Assembly: GCA_949289635.1 (NCBI GenBank) | Contig: CASEOS010000012.1 | Location: forward strand, 45,660-98,966 | Source of the DNA: an uncultured Eubacteriales bacterium | GTDB lineage: Bacteria; Bacillota; Clostridia; TANB77; CAG-508 | DNA length: 53,307 nt | Direction of reading: 5' to 3' | Shown here: in pieces, positions 34,175-42,747 of the stretch | How positions within the stretch are numbered: the stretch's first letter is position 1 | How the letters are laid out: the number at the start of each line of letters is the position of its first letter | Translations under genes and position numbers: made by a program | Notes under the pieces: model-generated | The model's input: only the letters and a program-made list of their open reading frames with translations | Told to the model about the DNA's origin: nothing | The model's database searches: none

Positions 34175-34298
34175 GGTTGAAAAATAATTACAATTTTGGC
34201 GTTGTTAAACTTCATTTGAAATTCAATCAACGTACAGTTAGTACGCCTCATGAATTTCAAACTTGTTTGCCTAGCCAAAATTTAATTCTTTTTCAACC
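34175..34298 (+). repeat. 124-base three-tier inverted repeat in the recJ-rel leader
   Basis: Outer arms: GGTTGAAAAATAATTACA... through TTTTGGC (34175-34200) pair with GCCAAAATTTAATTC... through TTTTTCAACC (34274-34298), with few mismatches. Middle arms: TTTGAAATTCA (34215-34225) and TGAATTTCAAA (34251-34261) are perfect complements. Apical: CGTAC (34231-34235) and GTACG (34241-34245) close a 5-base loop AGTTA. No coding potential. It is either a structured RNA in the leader of recJ or a small palindromic mobile element. It ends 12 bases before the first possible recJ start codon. Confidence 0.8.
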
Positions 34299-34330
34299 AG
34301 ATTTGTGACTTGAGAGGATTGATAGTAAAA

Positions 34331-36022
34331 ATGAACAAAAAATGGCAAATATATGAAGTAGATGAAGAAAAAGTAGAAGAAATATCGAATAAATATCATG
34401 TAAATAAACTATTAGCAACTATATTGGCTAATAGAAATATTGTCAATGAAGAACAAATTAGACTATTTTTAAATCCAACAAGAAATGATTTTCATAATCC
34501 ATATTTAATGACAGACATGGAAAAAGCAATCAATAGAATTGTAGAAGCGATAGAAAAACAAGAAAAAGTAACCATTTATGGAGATTATGATGTAGATGGA
34601 ATTACCAGTATTACTGTTTTAAAAAGTTTTCTAAAAGATAGAGGATTAGAAGTATCTCAATACATTCCCAATAGACTAAATGAGGGATATGGATTAAACA
34701 AAAATGCAATTGACAAAATTTATAATGATGGTTGTGAACTGATGATAACTGTTGATTGTGGGATATCTGCAATCAAAGAAATTGAATATGCTAACAGTTT
34801 AGGAATTGAAACCATTGTTACAGACCATCATGAACCTGGAAATGAATTGCCAAATGCACTAGCGGTTATTGATAACAAACGAAAAGATAGCACATATCCA
34901 TTTCGTGAATTAGCAGGTGTTGGTGTTGTGTTTAAAGTAATACAAGCTTTAGGAATGAAATTAGATTTAAAAGAAGAAGAATATTTAAAATATTTAGATA
35001 TTGTTTGTATTGGAACCATATCAGACATTGTTCCATTGGTAGATGAAAATAGGGTAATTGCTAAATTAGGATTGTTATTAATTAGACAAACCAAAAATAT
35101 AGGGTTAAGGTCTATTATTCAATCATCAGGATATACCAAGATTGATTCTAATAGTATTTCTTTTGGAATTGCACCAAGAATCAATGCTTGTGGGAGAATG
35201 GGGAAAGCAGAAGATGCCTTGCAACTATTTTTATCTAAAAATATCAATGAAGTTACCAAACTAACAAATCAATTAAATGAATATAATCGATTAAGACAAG
35301 ATACAGAAAAGAAAATTTTCGAAAATGCTATTCAACAAATAGAAGAAGAACACTTGGCAGAAAATGCAACCATTACAGTAGGAGGATATAATTGGCATCA
35401 TGGAGTGATTGGTATTGTTTCTTCTAAAATTACGGAAATGTATTTTAAACCAAGTATCTTATTAAGTTTCGAAGAAGATGGAGTTGGAACAGGGTCAGGA
35501 AGAAGTATACCAGGGTTTGATTTACATGAAGCTTTATCAAAATGTACAGATACCATTGAAAAATTTGGTGGACATAGCATGGCGATTGGAATCACCATCA
35601 AAAAGGAGAAATTTGAAGCTTTTAAAAAAGAATTTGAAGAAATTGCAAAAGAAGCTAAAATAGAGGAAATTGTTCCGATTATCAATATTGATGCTAAAAT
35701 TGATTTTAGTAATATCAATAAAGAAATGGTAGAAAGTTTAAAAGAATTAGAACCATTTGGAGAAGGCAATAAAATGCCTGTATTTGCTTTCAAAAATTTA
35801 AAAATTGATTCTATTAGAGCTTTATCAGAAGGAAAACATTTAAAATTAACCTTGAAGGAAGGAAATACAGTAGTCAATGCCATTGGATTTAACATGGGAG
35901 AGCTTGTAGAAGATTATCGAATTGGTGATAGAATAGATGTTGTAGGTGTATTAGAAGTAAATACCTTTAATGGGGTAGATACCTTGCAAATTAACATGAA
36001 AGATATTATGAAAGCAATATGA
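34331..36022 (+). CDS. recJ: Single-stranded-DNA-specific exonuclease RecJ
   Basis: 5'-3' ssDNA exonuclease of recombination and mismatch repair, about 563 residues. The DHH domain shows YGDYDVDGITSI (near residue 80), ELMITVDCGISA and TVTDHHEPG; the DHHA1 domain shows FGGHSMAIGITI; an OB-fold C-terminus follows. I favour ATG 34331 over the in-frame TTG 34310. It is preceded by a long leader hairpin and followed 49 bases later by the (p)ppGpp synthetase gene, with which it is probably co-transcribed. Confidence 0.93.
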   Translation: MNKKWQIYEVDEEKVEEISNKYHVNKLLATILANRNIVNEEQIRLFLNPTRNDFHNPYLMTDMEKAINRIVEAIEKQEKVTIYGDYDVDGITSITVLKSFLKDRGLEVSQYIPNRLNEGYGLNKNAIDKIYNDGCELMITVDCGISAIKEIEYANSLGIETIVTDHHEPGNELPNALAVIDNKRKDSTYPFRELAGVGVVFKVIQALGMKLDLKEEEYLKYLDIVCIGTISDIVPLVDENRVIAKLGLLLIRQTKNIGLRSIIQSSGYTKIDSNSISFGIAPRINACGRMGKAEDALQLFLSKNINEVTKLTNQLNEYNRLRQDTEKKIFENAIQQIEEEHLAENATITVGGYNWHHGVIGIVSSKITEMYFKPSILLSFEEDGVGTGSGRSIPGFDLHEALSKCTDTIEKFGGHSMAIGITIKKEKFEAFKKEFEEIAKEAKIEEIVPIINIDAKIDFSNINKEMVESLKELEPFGEGNKMPVFAFKNLKIDSIRALSEGKHLKLTLKEGNTVVNAIGFNMGELVEDYRIGDRIDVVGVLEVNTFNGVDTLQINMKDIMKAI

Positions 36023-36071
36023 GAGTTTGATCGCTTATGCGGTATTATAAGAAGAAAAGGGAAGTGAATAT

Positions 36072-38270
36072 ATGCAAGAAGAAAAAAAAGAAATTACAAT
36101 TAAAGATGTTATTAATAAAAGAAAAGAACATTCTAGAAGAGTAGATATCAAATTAATTATGAAAGCCTATCGATTGGCAAGTGAAAAACATAAAGGTCAA
36201 AAAAGAAGTTCAGGGGAACCATATATTATTCACCCTCTTAATGTCGCATATATTTTAGCAGATATTGGATTAGATGATAGTACCATTTGTGCTGCGCTTC
36301 TTCACGATGTTGTAGAAGATACAGATATAACAGAAAAAGATTTAAGAAGTCAATTTGGAAATGAAATTGCGGACATGGTAGCAGGTGTAACCAAATTAAG
36401 TAATATTCAGTTTGCATCAGTAGAAGAACAACAAGTAGAAGACTATCGAAAAATGTTCTTAGCAATGGGAAAAGATATTAGAGTGATTTTAATCAAATTG
36501 GCTGATAGATTACATAATATGAGAACTTTAAAATACTTAAAAAGAGATAGGCAAATTGCAAATGCTAAAGAAACGAGAGATCTATATGCACCACTTGCGA
36601 ATAGATTAGGTATTTATTCTCTAAAATGGGAACTAGAAGATTTAGCATTTAAATATTTAGAGCCAGAAGAATATCATGAATTAGTAGAAGGCATTAATAA
36701 AAAGAGAGAAGAAAGAACACAATTCATTGAAAAGATTATGGCAGATATTCGTGTGGCATTAAAAAAACAAAGAATTGATGCAGAAGTTACTGGAAGAGCA
36801 AAACATTTATATAGTATTTATCGTAAAATGAAACGAGATAATAAAACATTAGATCAAATCTATGATTTATTTGCTCTAAGAATCTTAGTCAACTCAGTAA
36901 AGGATTGTTATGCAGCTTTAGGTGTTGTTCATGAGTTATATAATCCTATACCAGGTAGATTTAAAGATTATATAGCAGTACCAAAACCAAACATGTATCA
37001 ATCTATTCATACAACATTATTAGGAGAAAAAGGAACGCCATTTGAAGTACAAATCAGAACTTGGGAAATGCACAAAGTTGCTGAATTTGGTATTGCTGCA
37101 CACTGGGCATATAAAGAGGCAAGCTATTTTGGAAAAAAACAATCTGTAAAAGTAGAAGAAGATAAATTAGCATGGCTTAGAGAAACATTGGAATGGCAAA
37201 AAGAATTAGAAGATCCACAAGAATTTTTAAATACATTAAAAACGGAATTATTTGAGGATGAAGTATATGTATTTACACCAAAAGGAGCTATTAAAGTATT
37301 ACCAAGAGGAGCAACGCCAATTGATTTTGCCTATACCATACATGCTGAAATTGGAAATAAGATGACAGGATGTAAAATCAATAGTAAAATGATGCCAATT
37401 ATTACACCACTGCAAAGTGGAGATATTGTAGAGATTATTACATCAGATAATTCAAGAGGACCAAGTAGAGATTGGCTGAAATTTGTAAAAAGTTCAGCAG
37501 CAAGAAACAAAATCAAAAGCTGGTTTAAAAAGGCACAAAAAGAAGAAAACATTGAAAAAGGGAAAGACTTAATAGAAAAAGAATTAAAAAGAATTGGATT
37601 TACACATGCCGATTTATTTAAAACAGAATATATTGATCCAATGCTTGAAAAATATAAATATAAGAACTTAGATGAAATGTATGCAGCTGTTGGATTTGGA
37701 GCAAATTCATCAGTAAAAGTCATTGCTAGAATGCTTCAAGAATACAGAAAAGAACATGAAGAGGAAGATATTGAAAAGAAATTAGAAGAACTAAAAAAAG
37801 CAAAACAGAAGAAGCCAAAGCCATCAAGTTCAGGCGTTATTGTCAAAGGAATCGACAACTGTTTAGTAAAACTTTCAAAATGTTGTAATCCACTTCCAGG
37901 AGACGAAATCGTAGGATATATCACAAAAGGAAGAGGCGTATCTGTTCATAGAAAAGATTGTTATAATGTCAAAGACTTAATATCAGAAGAAAACAGAATG
38001 ATAGATGTCGAATGGTATGAAGAAGAAAAATCAGAATATCAAGCAGAAATCGAAATCTTCTCAAATGATAGAACTGGTCTGTTAGTAGATATTTTAAGAG
38101 AATTAGGAACAACAAAAGTAAACATCCTAGGAGTTAATACAAAAACAACAAAAGAAAGAATTGCGATTATTGATATAACCCTTGAAGTAGAAAACTTAGA
38201 TGAACTAAATAAAGCACAAAAAGTTGTTAGAAAAGTAAACAGTGTTTATGATGTAAAAAGAAAGAAATAG
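36072..38270 (+). CDS. rel: Bifunctional (p)ppGpp synthetase/hydrolase, RelA/SpoT homolog
   Basis: Long RSH protein of the stringent response, 732 residues. The HD hydrolase domain has HPLNVAYILADIGLDD and ALLHDVVEDT (about 55-85). The synthetase domain has GRFKDYIAVPKPNMYQSIHTTL (about 295-316). TGS domain: FTPKGAIKVLPRGATPIDFAYTIHAEIG. A Cys-containing conserved region (VKLSKCCNPLPGDEIVGYITKG) and a C-terminal ACT domain (DRTGLLVDILRELGTTKVNILGV) complete it. With both active sites intact it should make and degrade (p)ppGpp. GGGAAGTGAATAT precedes the start. A large palindrome begins on the base after its stop codon. Confidence 0.96.
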   Translation: MQEEKKEITIKDVINKRKEHSRRVDIKLIMKAYRLASEKHKGQKRSSGEPYIIHPLNVAYILADIGLDDSTICAALLHDVVEDTDITEKDLRSQFGNEIADMVAGVTKLSNIQFASVEEQQVEDYRKMFLAMGKDIRVILIKLADRLHNMRTLKYLKRDRQIANAKETRDLYAPLANRLGIYSLKWELEDLAFKYLEPEEYHELVEGINKKREERTQFIEKIMADIRVALKKQRIDAEVTGRAKHLYSIYRKMKRDNKTLDQIYDLFALRILVNSVKDCYAALGVVHELYNPIPGRFKDYIAVPKPNMYQSIHTTLLGEKGTPFEVQIRTWEMHKVAEFGIAAHWAYKEASYFGKKQSVKVEEDKLAWLRETLEWQKELEDPQEFLNTLKTELFEDEVYVFTPKGAIKVLPRGATPIDFAYTIHAEIGNKMTGCKINSKMMPIITPLQSGDIVEIITSDNSRGPSRDWLKFVKSSAARNKIKSWFKKAQKEENIEKGKDLIEKELKRIGFTHADLFKTEYIDPMLEKYKYKNLDEMYAAVGFGANSSVKVIARMLQEYRKEHEEEDIEKKLEELKKAKQKKPKPSSSGVIVKGIDNCLVKLSKCCNPLPGDEIVGYITKGRGVSVHRKDCYNVKDLISEENRMIDVEWYEEEKSEYQAEIEIFSNDRTGLLVDILRELGTTKVNILGVNTKTTKERIAIIDITLEVENLDELNKAQKVVRKVNSVYDVKRKK

Positions 38271-38419
38271 TTGCCAAAGGGGACGGACAATCGGGAAATT
38301 GGGGACGGACTCATTTTTCCCTTTTTGTTCATAAAGTATCTTATAAAAATATTAAATTTAGTTAAAAAGGGAAAAATGAGTCCGTCCCCAATTTCCCGAT
38401 TGTTCGTTCCCTTTGGCAA
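38271..38419. repeat. Large near-perfect palindrome with GGGGACGGAC cores
   Basis: Left arm 38271-38326 and right arm 38364-38419 are 56 bases each and differ at two positions, around a 37-base loop. Each arm contains two related cores: GGGGACGGAC (or GGGAACGAAC in the outer right copy) next to TTGCCAAAG, and an inner GGGGACGGACTCATTTTTCCC-like segment. The first 34 bases of the right arm recur exactly at 142-175. The element is G+C-rich against its surroundings and fills the space between rel and the MBL gene. This is the layout of REP/MITE-type palindromes. It could also end rel transcription. Confidence 0.88.
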
Positions 38420-38437
38420 CTTTGTTTAGGAGGAAAC

Positions 38438-39088
38438 ATGATTTTAAAAGAACGAAAGATTGATACATGGATAGGAGATCCAACAAATTGCTATATCATT
38501 TTTGATGAAGAAAGCAAAGAGACAATGGTGATAGACCCAGCAGGAGATGTTGATGAAATTGTTGACATGATAAAAAATATTTTGAAAGGGAATCTAAAAT
38601 ATATTTATCTTACACATTGTCATGGAGATCATATAGCAGGTGTAACAGAATTAAAAAATCAATGTGGAGGAAAGATACTAATTCATCGATTTGATAGTGA
38701 AGGGTTGAATGATATTCATATCAATCTGTCAACAATTATTGATTTGCCACCAATAGAATTAGAAGCAGATTCAAGAATTGATGATGATGATTTGATACAT
38801 TTAGGAGAGCTAGAGTTAAAAGTGATGCATACACCAGGACATACAAAAGGGTCAACTAGTCTATATTGTGAAAAAGAAGGATGTGTGTTTTCTGGAGATA
38901 CGATGTTTCGTGGTACATGGGGAAGAACAGACTTGCCAACAGGAAGTATAGAAGATATTATGGATTCCATAACCAATAAATTATTAAAACTTCCAGATGA
39001 TACCATTGTTTATCCAGGACACGGAAAAGCAACAATGATAAAGGAAGAAAAGCCTATATATTTGGAATTGAAACCAAAATTGTATTGA
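38438..39088 (+). CDS. MBL-fold metallohydrolase (glyoxalase II-like)
   Basis: 216 residues. The metal site is complete: THCHGDHIAG (HxHxDH), MHTPGHTKGS (His), FSGDTMFRGTWGRTDLP (Asp) and VYPGHGKATMI (His). This is the small clostridial form, close to hydroxyacylglutathione-hydrolase-like proteins; the true thioester or other substrate is not known. The start follows TTTAGGAGGAAAC. It sits between the palindrome and hisS. Confidence 0.9.
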   Translation: MILKERKIDTWIGDPTNCYIIFDEESKETMVIDPAGDVDEIVDMIKNILKGNLKYIYLTHCHGDHIAGVTELKNQCGGKILIHRFDSEGLNDIHINLSTIIDLPPIELEADSRIDDDDLIHLGELELKVMHTPGHTKGSTSLYCEKEGCVFSGDTMFRGTWGRTDLPTGSIEDIMDSITNKLLKLPDDTIVYPGHGKATMIKEEKPIYLELKPKLY

Positions 39089-39113
39089 AAGTTAACCAAT
39101 TATGTAGTATACT
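39085..39113 (+). promoter_or_regulatory. Sigma-A promoter of hisS
   Basis: TTGAAA (39085-39090) overlaps the stop of the MBL gene; 17-base spacer; TATACT (39108-39113). It lies about 67 bases upstream of hisS. Confidence 0.75.
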
Positions 39114-39179
39114 AGAAAGCAGAAAAAAGCTAAATAGATATATTTTTAGTGTATATTAAGAAAATAGGAGAGAAAAAAT

Positions 39180-40499
39180 ATGGAAAAAGTAGAACCAAGA
39201 ACATTGGCTGGATTTATGGAATTATTGCCAAATGAACAAATTTTATTTAATCAAATGAAAGAAAAAATAGAGAAAACATATAAAAAGTTTGGATTTTTGC
39301 CATTAGATACACCAGTCATCGAACTTGCAGAAGTATTACTTGCAAAAGCTGGAGGAGAAACAGAAAAGCAAATCTATCGTTTTCAAAAAGGAGATACAGA
39401 TTTAGCATTACGTTTTGATTTAACAGTACCACTTGCAAAATATGTGGCAAAAAATTATGGAAATTTAAGTTTTCCATTTAGAAGATATCAAATTGGAAAA
39501 GTATATAGAGGAGAAAGAGCGCAAAAAGGAAGATATAGAGAATTTTATCAATGTGATATCGATATCATCGGAGATGGAGAATTAGATTTAATTAATGATG
39601 CTGAAATTCCAGCTGTTATTTATACAATGTTCAGAGAATTGGGATTTGAAGATTTTACGATAAAAATCAATAACAGAAGAATTTTAAATGGATTATTTGA
39701 AAGTGTAGACCAAAAAGAAAATGCAGTTGAGATATTAAGAATTATTGACAAAATTGAAAAAATAGGAAAAGAAGCGGTTATAGAAGAGTTTAAAAAATTA
39801 GGATTACAAGAAAAACAAATCAACAATATTATTGATTTTATAGAAATCGAAGGAAATTCTGATGAAAAAATAGAGAAATTAGAAAACTTAGGAATTGAAA
39901 ATGAAACTTACTTAAAAGGTGTAGAAGAATTAAAAACAGTTGTCAAAAATGTAAGAGTATTTGGTGTTCCAGACACAAATTTTAAAGTAGACTTAACCAT
40001 TGCAAGAGGATTAGATTATTATACAGGAACAGTTTACGAAACTTTCTTAAATGAATATAGAGAAATTGGAAGTGTATGTTCTGGAGGAAGGTATGAAAAT
40101 CTAGCAGAATATTATACAGACAAAAGTTTACCAGGTGTTGGTGTTTCTATCGGATTAACAAGATTATTTTATAAATTAAATGAATTAAATATAATTAGAG
40201 CAGATAGAAAATCTGTTGCAGATATTTTAATTATTCCTATGGTAGAAAATTTAGAAGAACCAATAAAACTAGCAACCAAATTAAGAAATATTGGAATCAA
40301 CACAGAAATTTATTTAAATGATAAAAAGTTAAAAGCAAAGTTCAAATATGCAGATAAACTAGAAATTCCATATGTGATTGTATTAGGGGAAGATGAAATC
40401 AAAGCCAAAGAAATTACACTAAAAGATATGAGAACAGGAAGCGAAGAGAAACTACCAATTGATGAACAAAAGATAAAAGAAATCATAGAAAAAAATTAA
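39180..40499 (+). CDS. hisS: Histidyl-tRNA synthetase
   Basis: Class II synthetase charging tRNA-His. 439 residues. LRFDLTVPLAKYVA (motif 2 region, near 83-96), RYQIGKVYRGERAQKGRYREFYQCDIDIIG, the histidine-specific ARGLDYYTGTVYE (near 276-288) and GGRYENLAEYY are all present, and the C-terminal anticodon-binding domain (DILIIPMVENL onward) is intact. That full set, plus the C-terminal domain, argues against the HisZ paralog. The start follows AATAGGAGAGAAAAAAT. Confidence 0.95.
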   Translation: MEKVEPRTLAGFMELLPNEQILFNQMKEKIEKTYKKFGFLPLDTPVIELAEVLLAKAGGETEKQIYRFQKGDTDLALRFDLTVPLAKYVAKNYGNLSFPFRRYQIGKVYRGERAQKGRYREFYQCDIDIIGDGELDLINDAEIPAVIYTMFRELGFEDFTIKINNRRILNGLFESVDQKENAVEILRIIDKIEKIGKEAVIEEFKKLGLQEKQINNIIDFIEIEGNSDEKIEKLENLGIENETYLKGVEELKTVVKNVRVFGVPDTNFKVDLTIARGLDYYTGTVYETFLNEYREIGSVCSGGRYENLAEYYTDKSLPGVGVSIGLTRLFYKLNELNIIRADRKSVADILIIPMVENLEEPIKLATKLRNIGINTEIYLNDKKLKAKFKYADKLEIPYVIVLGEDEIKAKEITLKDMRTGSEEKLPIDEQKIKEIIEKN

Positions 40500-40576
40500 T
40501 CTTATTATATAGGAATTTTCATATACAGTTAAGATAGAAATGAAGAAACTTATGCAACAAAAATAATAAGAACCTG

Positions 40577-40609
40577 ACCCGACATAGCAATCAAAGATTG
40601 CAGTCGGGT
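40577..40609. repeat. Isolated G+C-rich hairpin flanked by AGAACCT direct repeats
   Basis: ACCCGAC (40577-40583) pairs with GTCGGGT (40603-40609), and inside it GCAATC (40587-40592) pairs with GATTGC (40596-40601) around an AAA loop. AGAACCT occurs on both sides, at about 40569-40575 and 40614-40620. The block is far richer in G+C than the surrounding gap and matches no gene. It could be a small RNA, a REP-like unit or part of the hisS 3' end. Confidence 0.6.
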
Positions 40610-40634
40610 ACCCAGAACCTTGTTGTCTAAGATA

Positions 40635-40678
40635 ATAAAAACACAGTTTTTATGAAAAATCATAAACTGTGTTTTTAT
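40635..40678. terminator. Bidirectional terminator between hisS and the YcxB-like gene
   Basis: ATAAAAACACAGTTTTTATG (40635-40654) pairs with CATAAACTGTGTTTTTAT (40661-40678), with two extra bases on one side. A and T runs on both sides allow termination of both converging genes. Confidence 0.88.
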
Positions 40679-41220
40679 TTTTTGCTTTCCTGTTTTCTAT
40701 TATCGACTTTATCTAATTTATATTTAAAAGGACATTTTTTCTTAATAAAATCCCTAAAAGTGATTGGTGATCCTTTCTTAAAACCAGATTTATCTAGTAA
40801 AAGAGAATGTCTATTATCTAAATATAAATAGAAAAAAGTATCTGTTTCAAATATTTTATAAAGTTCACGATAATAAATAACAGAATATTCTCTTTTAGTG
40901 AATACTTTGAAGTAATTATTATAAAATGAAAATGTAAAACTTTGCTTTTGAGTTATTTTTTTACTATGATATTCTTTATTGACTTCTTCAATTGGATGAA
41001 AATATCTATATAAAATAAAAGAAGTTAAACAAGCACAAAAAATAACGGCTAATCCATAATGATGATTTTGAATATATAGCATAATTAGAAAAAGAATTAG
41101 CATAGAAATAGCAAACGAAAATAGATGATATTTAAATGAAAATTTTTTTGTATGGAATTTTAAAAAATCATCATATATATGTTTGGAATATGTAGTTGTA
41201 TTTTTAAATAATAGTTTCAA
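40675..41220 (-). CDS. YcxB-like family membrane protein
   Basis: 181 residues with two adjacent hydrophobic helices (about 32-52 and 57-76), followed by a soluble beta-rich part. The pattern SFYNNYFKVFTKREYSVIYYRELYKIFETDTFFYLYLDNRHSLLLDKSGFKKG is typical of the YcxB-like domain (the stretch is paraphrased from residues 100-150). Function is unknown in the family. It is convergent with hisS and shares its terminator; its very basic C-terminus lies in the terminator stem. Confidence 0.78.
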   Translation of the reverse strand: MKLLFKNTTTYSKHIYDDFLKFHTKKFSFKYHLFSFAISMLILFLIMLYIQNHHYGLAVIFCACLTSFILYRYFHPIEEVNKEYHSKKITQKQSFTFSFYNNYFKVFTKREYSVIYYRELYKIFETDTFFYLYLDNRHSLLLDKSGFKKGSPITFRDFIKKKCPFKYKLDKVDNRKQESKK

Positions 41221-41329
41221 TTTGATTCACCTAGAATTAGTATACCATAAAAAAATGAGAATGAGAATATATGGATAAAAAATAAGAAATTTTATTTAAA
41301 GTATAGAAGATTTATACCAATATAATGAC

Positions 41330-41358
41330 TTGAACATAAGAAACTAAAATGATATAAT
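41330..41358 (+). promoter_or_regulatory. Sigma-A promoter of the trxB gene
   Basis: TTGAAC (41330-41335), 17-base spacer, TATAAT (41353-41358), about 88 bases upstream of the start at 41446. Confidence 0.8.
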
Positions 41359-41445
41359 TCGTGGTATAGAGAAAAAATTAAATACACTATATAAAAAATT
41401 TAAAATGGTGTATGAACCAATAAAATAAAAGAAAGGTGCAAAATT

Positions 41446-42315
41446 ATGTATGATGTAATTATCATAGGGGCAGGACCTGCAGGAATTTCGGCAGGATTAT
41501 ATACAAAAAGAGCAAACCTAAAAGTATTAATTCTATATAAGGACCAATCAGCATTAGAAAAGTCGGAATGGATAGAAAACTATTATGGTTTTGAAAATGG
41601 AATATCTGGACAGGAATTATATAAAATAGGTATTGAGCAAGCAAAAAACTTAGGAATTGATGTAAAAAAAGAAGAAGTTACCAATATACAATTTGGTGAA
41701 GAAAAGCAATATATGGTTATGACAGAAAAAGAAACATACAAAACCAAAACTGTGATATTTGCAACAGGAAACAAGAAAAATACACCAGCAATAAAAGGAA
41801 TAAAAGAATTTGAAGGAAAAGGTGTTAGTTATTGTGCAGTATGTGATGGTTTCTTTTATAGAAATAAAGATGTGTCTATTTTAGGAAATGGAAAATATGC
41901 GATTTCAGAAGCAAATGAATTAATCAATATAGCCAATAGCATTACGATATTAACAGATGGAAAAGAAGCACCTGAAATTAGAGCAGATAATGTAAAAATT
42001 GATACTAGAAAAATTCGTGAAGTTAGAGGAGAGAATAAGGTAGAAGAAGTAGAATTTGATGACAACACGAAAACAAAAACAGATGGTATATTTGTAGCAC
42101 TTGGTGTAGCGGGTGGAAATGAATTTGCTAAAAAATTAGGAATCATAACTAAGAAAGATAGGATTGTTGTAAATGAAAATATGGAAACCAATATCCCTGG
42201 AATTTATGCATGTGGTGATTGTGTAGGTGGATTATTACAAATATCAAAGTCTGTATATGAAGGAACAAAAGCAGGTTTGCAAGCAATTCAGTATACTAGA
42301 AAAGAAAATGTATAA
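41446..42315 (+). CDS. trxB: Thioredoxin reductase lacking NADPH-binding motifs (ferredoxin-type candidate)
   Basis: FAD-disulfide reductase of 289 residues, shorter than the usual 310-320. The FAD motif GAGPAGISAGLYTKRA (about 8-23) and the redox pair C130/C133 in SYCAVCDGFFYR are intact, as is the C-terminal FAD motif GIYACGDCVGG. The NADPH domain is not: the place of GGGxSAxEEA holds LGNGKYAISEA, and the HRRxxxR that binds the 2'-phosphate is replaced by LTDGKEAPE. This is the pattern of the clostridial ferredoxin-dependent flavin thioredoxin reductases (FFTR). Thioredoxin follows 65 bases later. Confidence 0.92.
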   Translation: MYDVIIIGAGPAGISAGLYTKRANLKVLILYKDQSALEKSEWIENYYGFENGISGQELYKIGIEQAKNLGIDVKKEEVTNIQFGEEKQYMVMTEKETYKTKTVIFATGNKKNTPAIKGIKEFEGKGVSYCAVCDGFFYRNKDVSILGNGKYAISEANELINIANSITILTDGKEAPEIRADNVKIDTRKIREVRGENKVEEVEFDDNTKTKTDGIFVALGVAGGNEFAKKLGIITKKDRIVVNENMETNIPGIYACGDCVGGLLQISKSVYEGTKAGLQAIQYTRKENV

Positions 42316-42380
42316 TTTTACTAGTTTGGCAACAAAATAAAATTAAATTTTGTAAATAAAAAATAAAGGAGGAAAACGAT

Positions 42381-42692
42381 ATGAGTATGTTAACATTTGA
42401 AGAAAAAAATTTTGAGGAAGAAGTATTAAAAGCAGATGGAAAGGTTTTAGTAGACTTTTACGCAGATTGGTGTGGACCTTGTAGAATGATGTCACCAGTG
42501 ATTGATGACATTGCAAAAGAACTAGATGGAACAGTAAAAGTTGGAAAAGTGAATGTAGATAATAACCAAGAATTGGCTATCAAATATGATGTCATGAGTA
42601 TACCAACCATTATGGTATTTGAAAAAGGAATGCCAGTAAAAACATTTGTAGGAGTAACAGATAAACAAGAAATATTAGATGTATTAAAATAG
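42381..42692 (+). CDS. trxA: Thioredoxin
   Basis: 103-residue thioredoxin with the active site WCGPC (C31, C34) in VDFYADWCGPCRMM, the cis-proline in MSIPTIMVF and the FVGVTDK glycine segment. It reduces protein disulfides in the cytoplasm and is the obvious partner of the reductase just upstream. The ribosome site is AAAGGAGGAAAAC. Probably co-transcribed with trxB. Confidence 0.95.
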   Translation: MSMLTFEEKNFEEEVLKADGKVLVDFYADWCGPCRMMSPVIDDIAKELDGTVKVGKVNVDNNQELAIKYDVMSIPTIMVFEKGMPVKTFVGVTDKQEILDVLK

Positions 42693-42747
42693 AGGTGTTT
42701 GAAGCTTTTAAATTAAGATGTGCATTAAGAAAGGAAGGATTATAAAA

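Noticed and set aside
36022..36032. AGAGTTTGATC, identical to the start of the universal 16S rRNA primer site
   Set aside because: The match ends after 11 bases; the following sequence is a short gap and then the rel gene. Chance.
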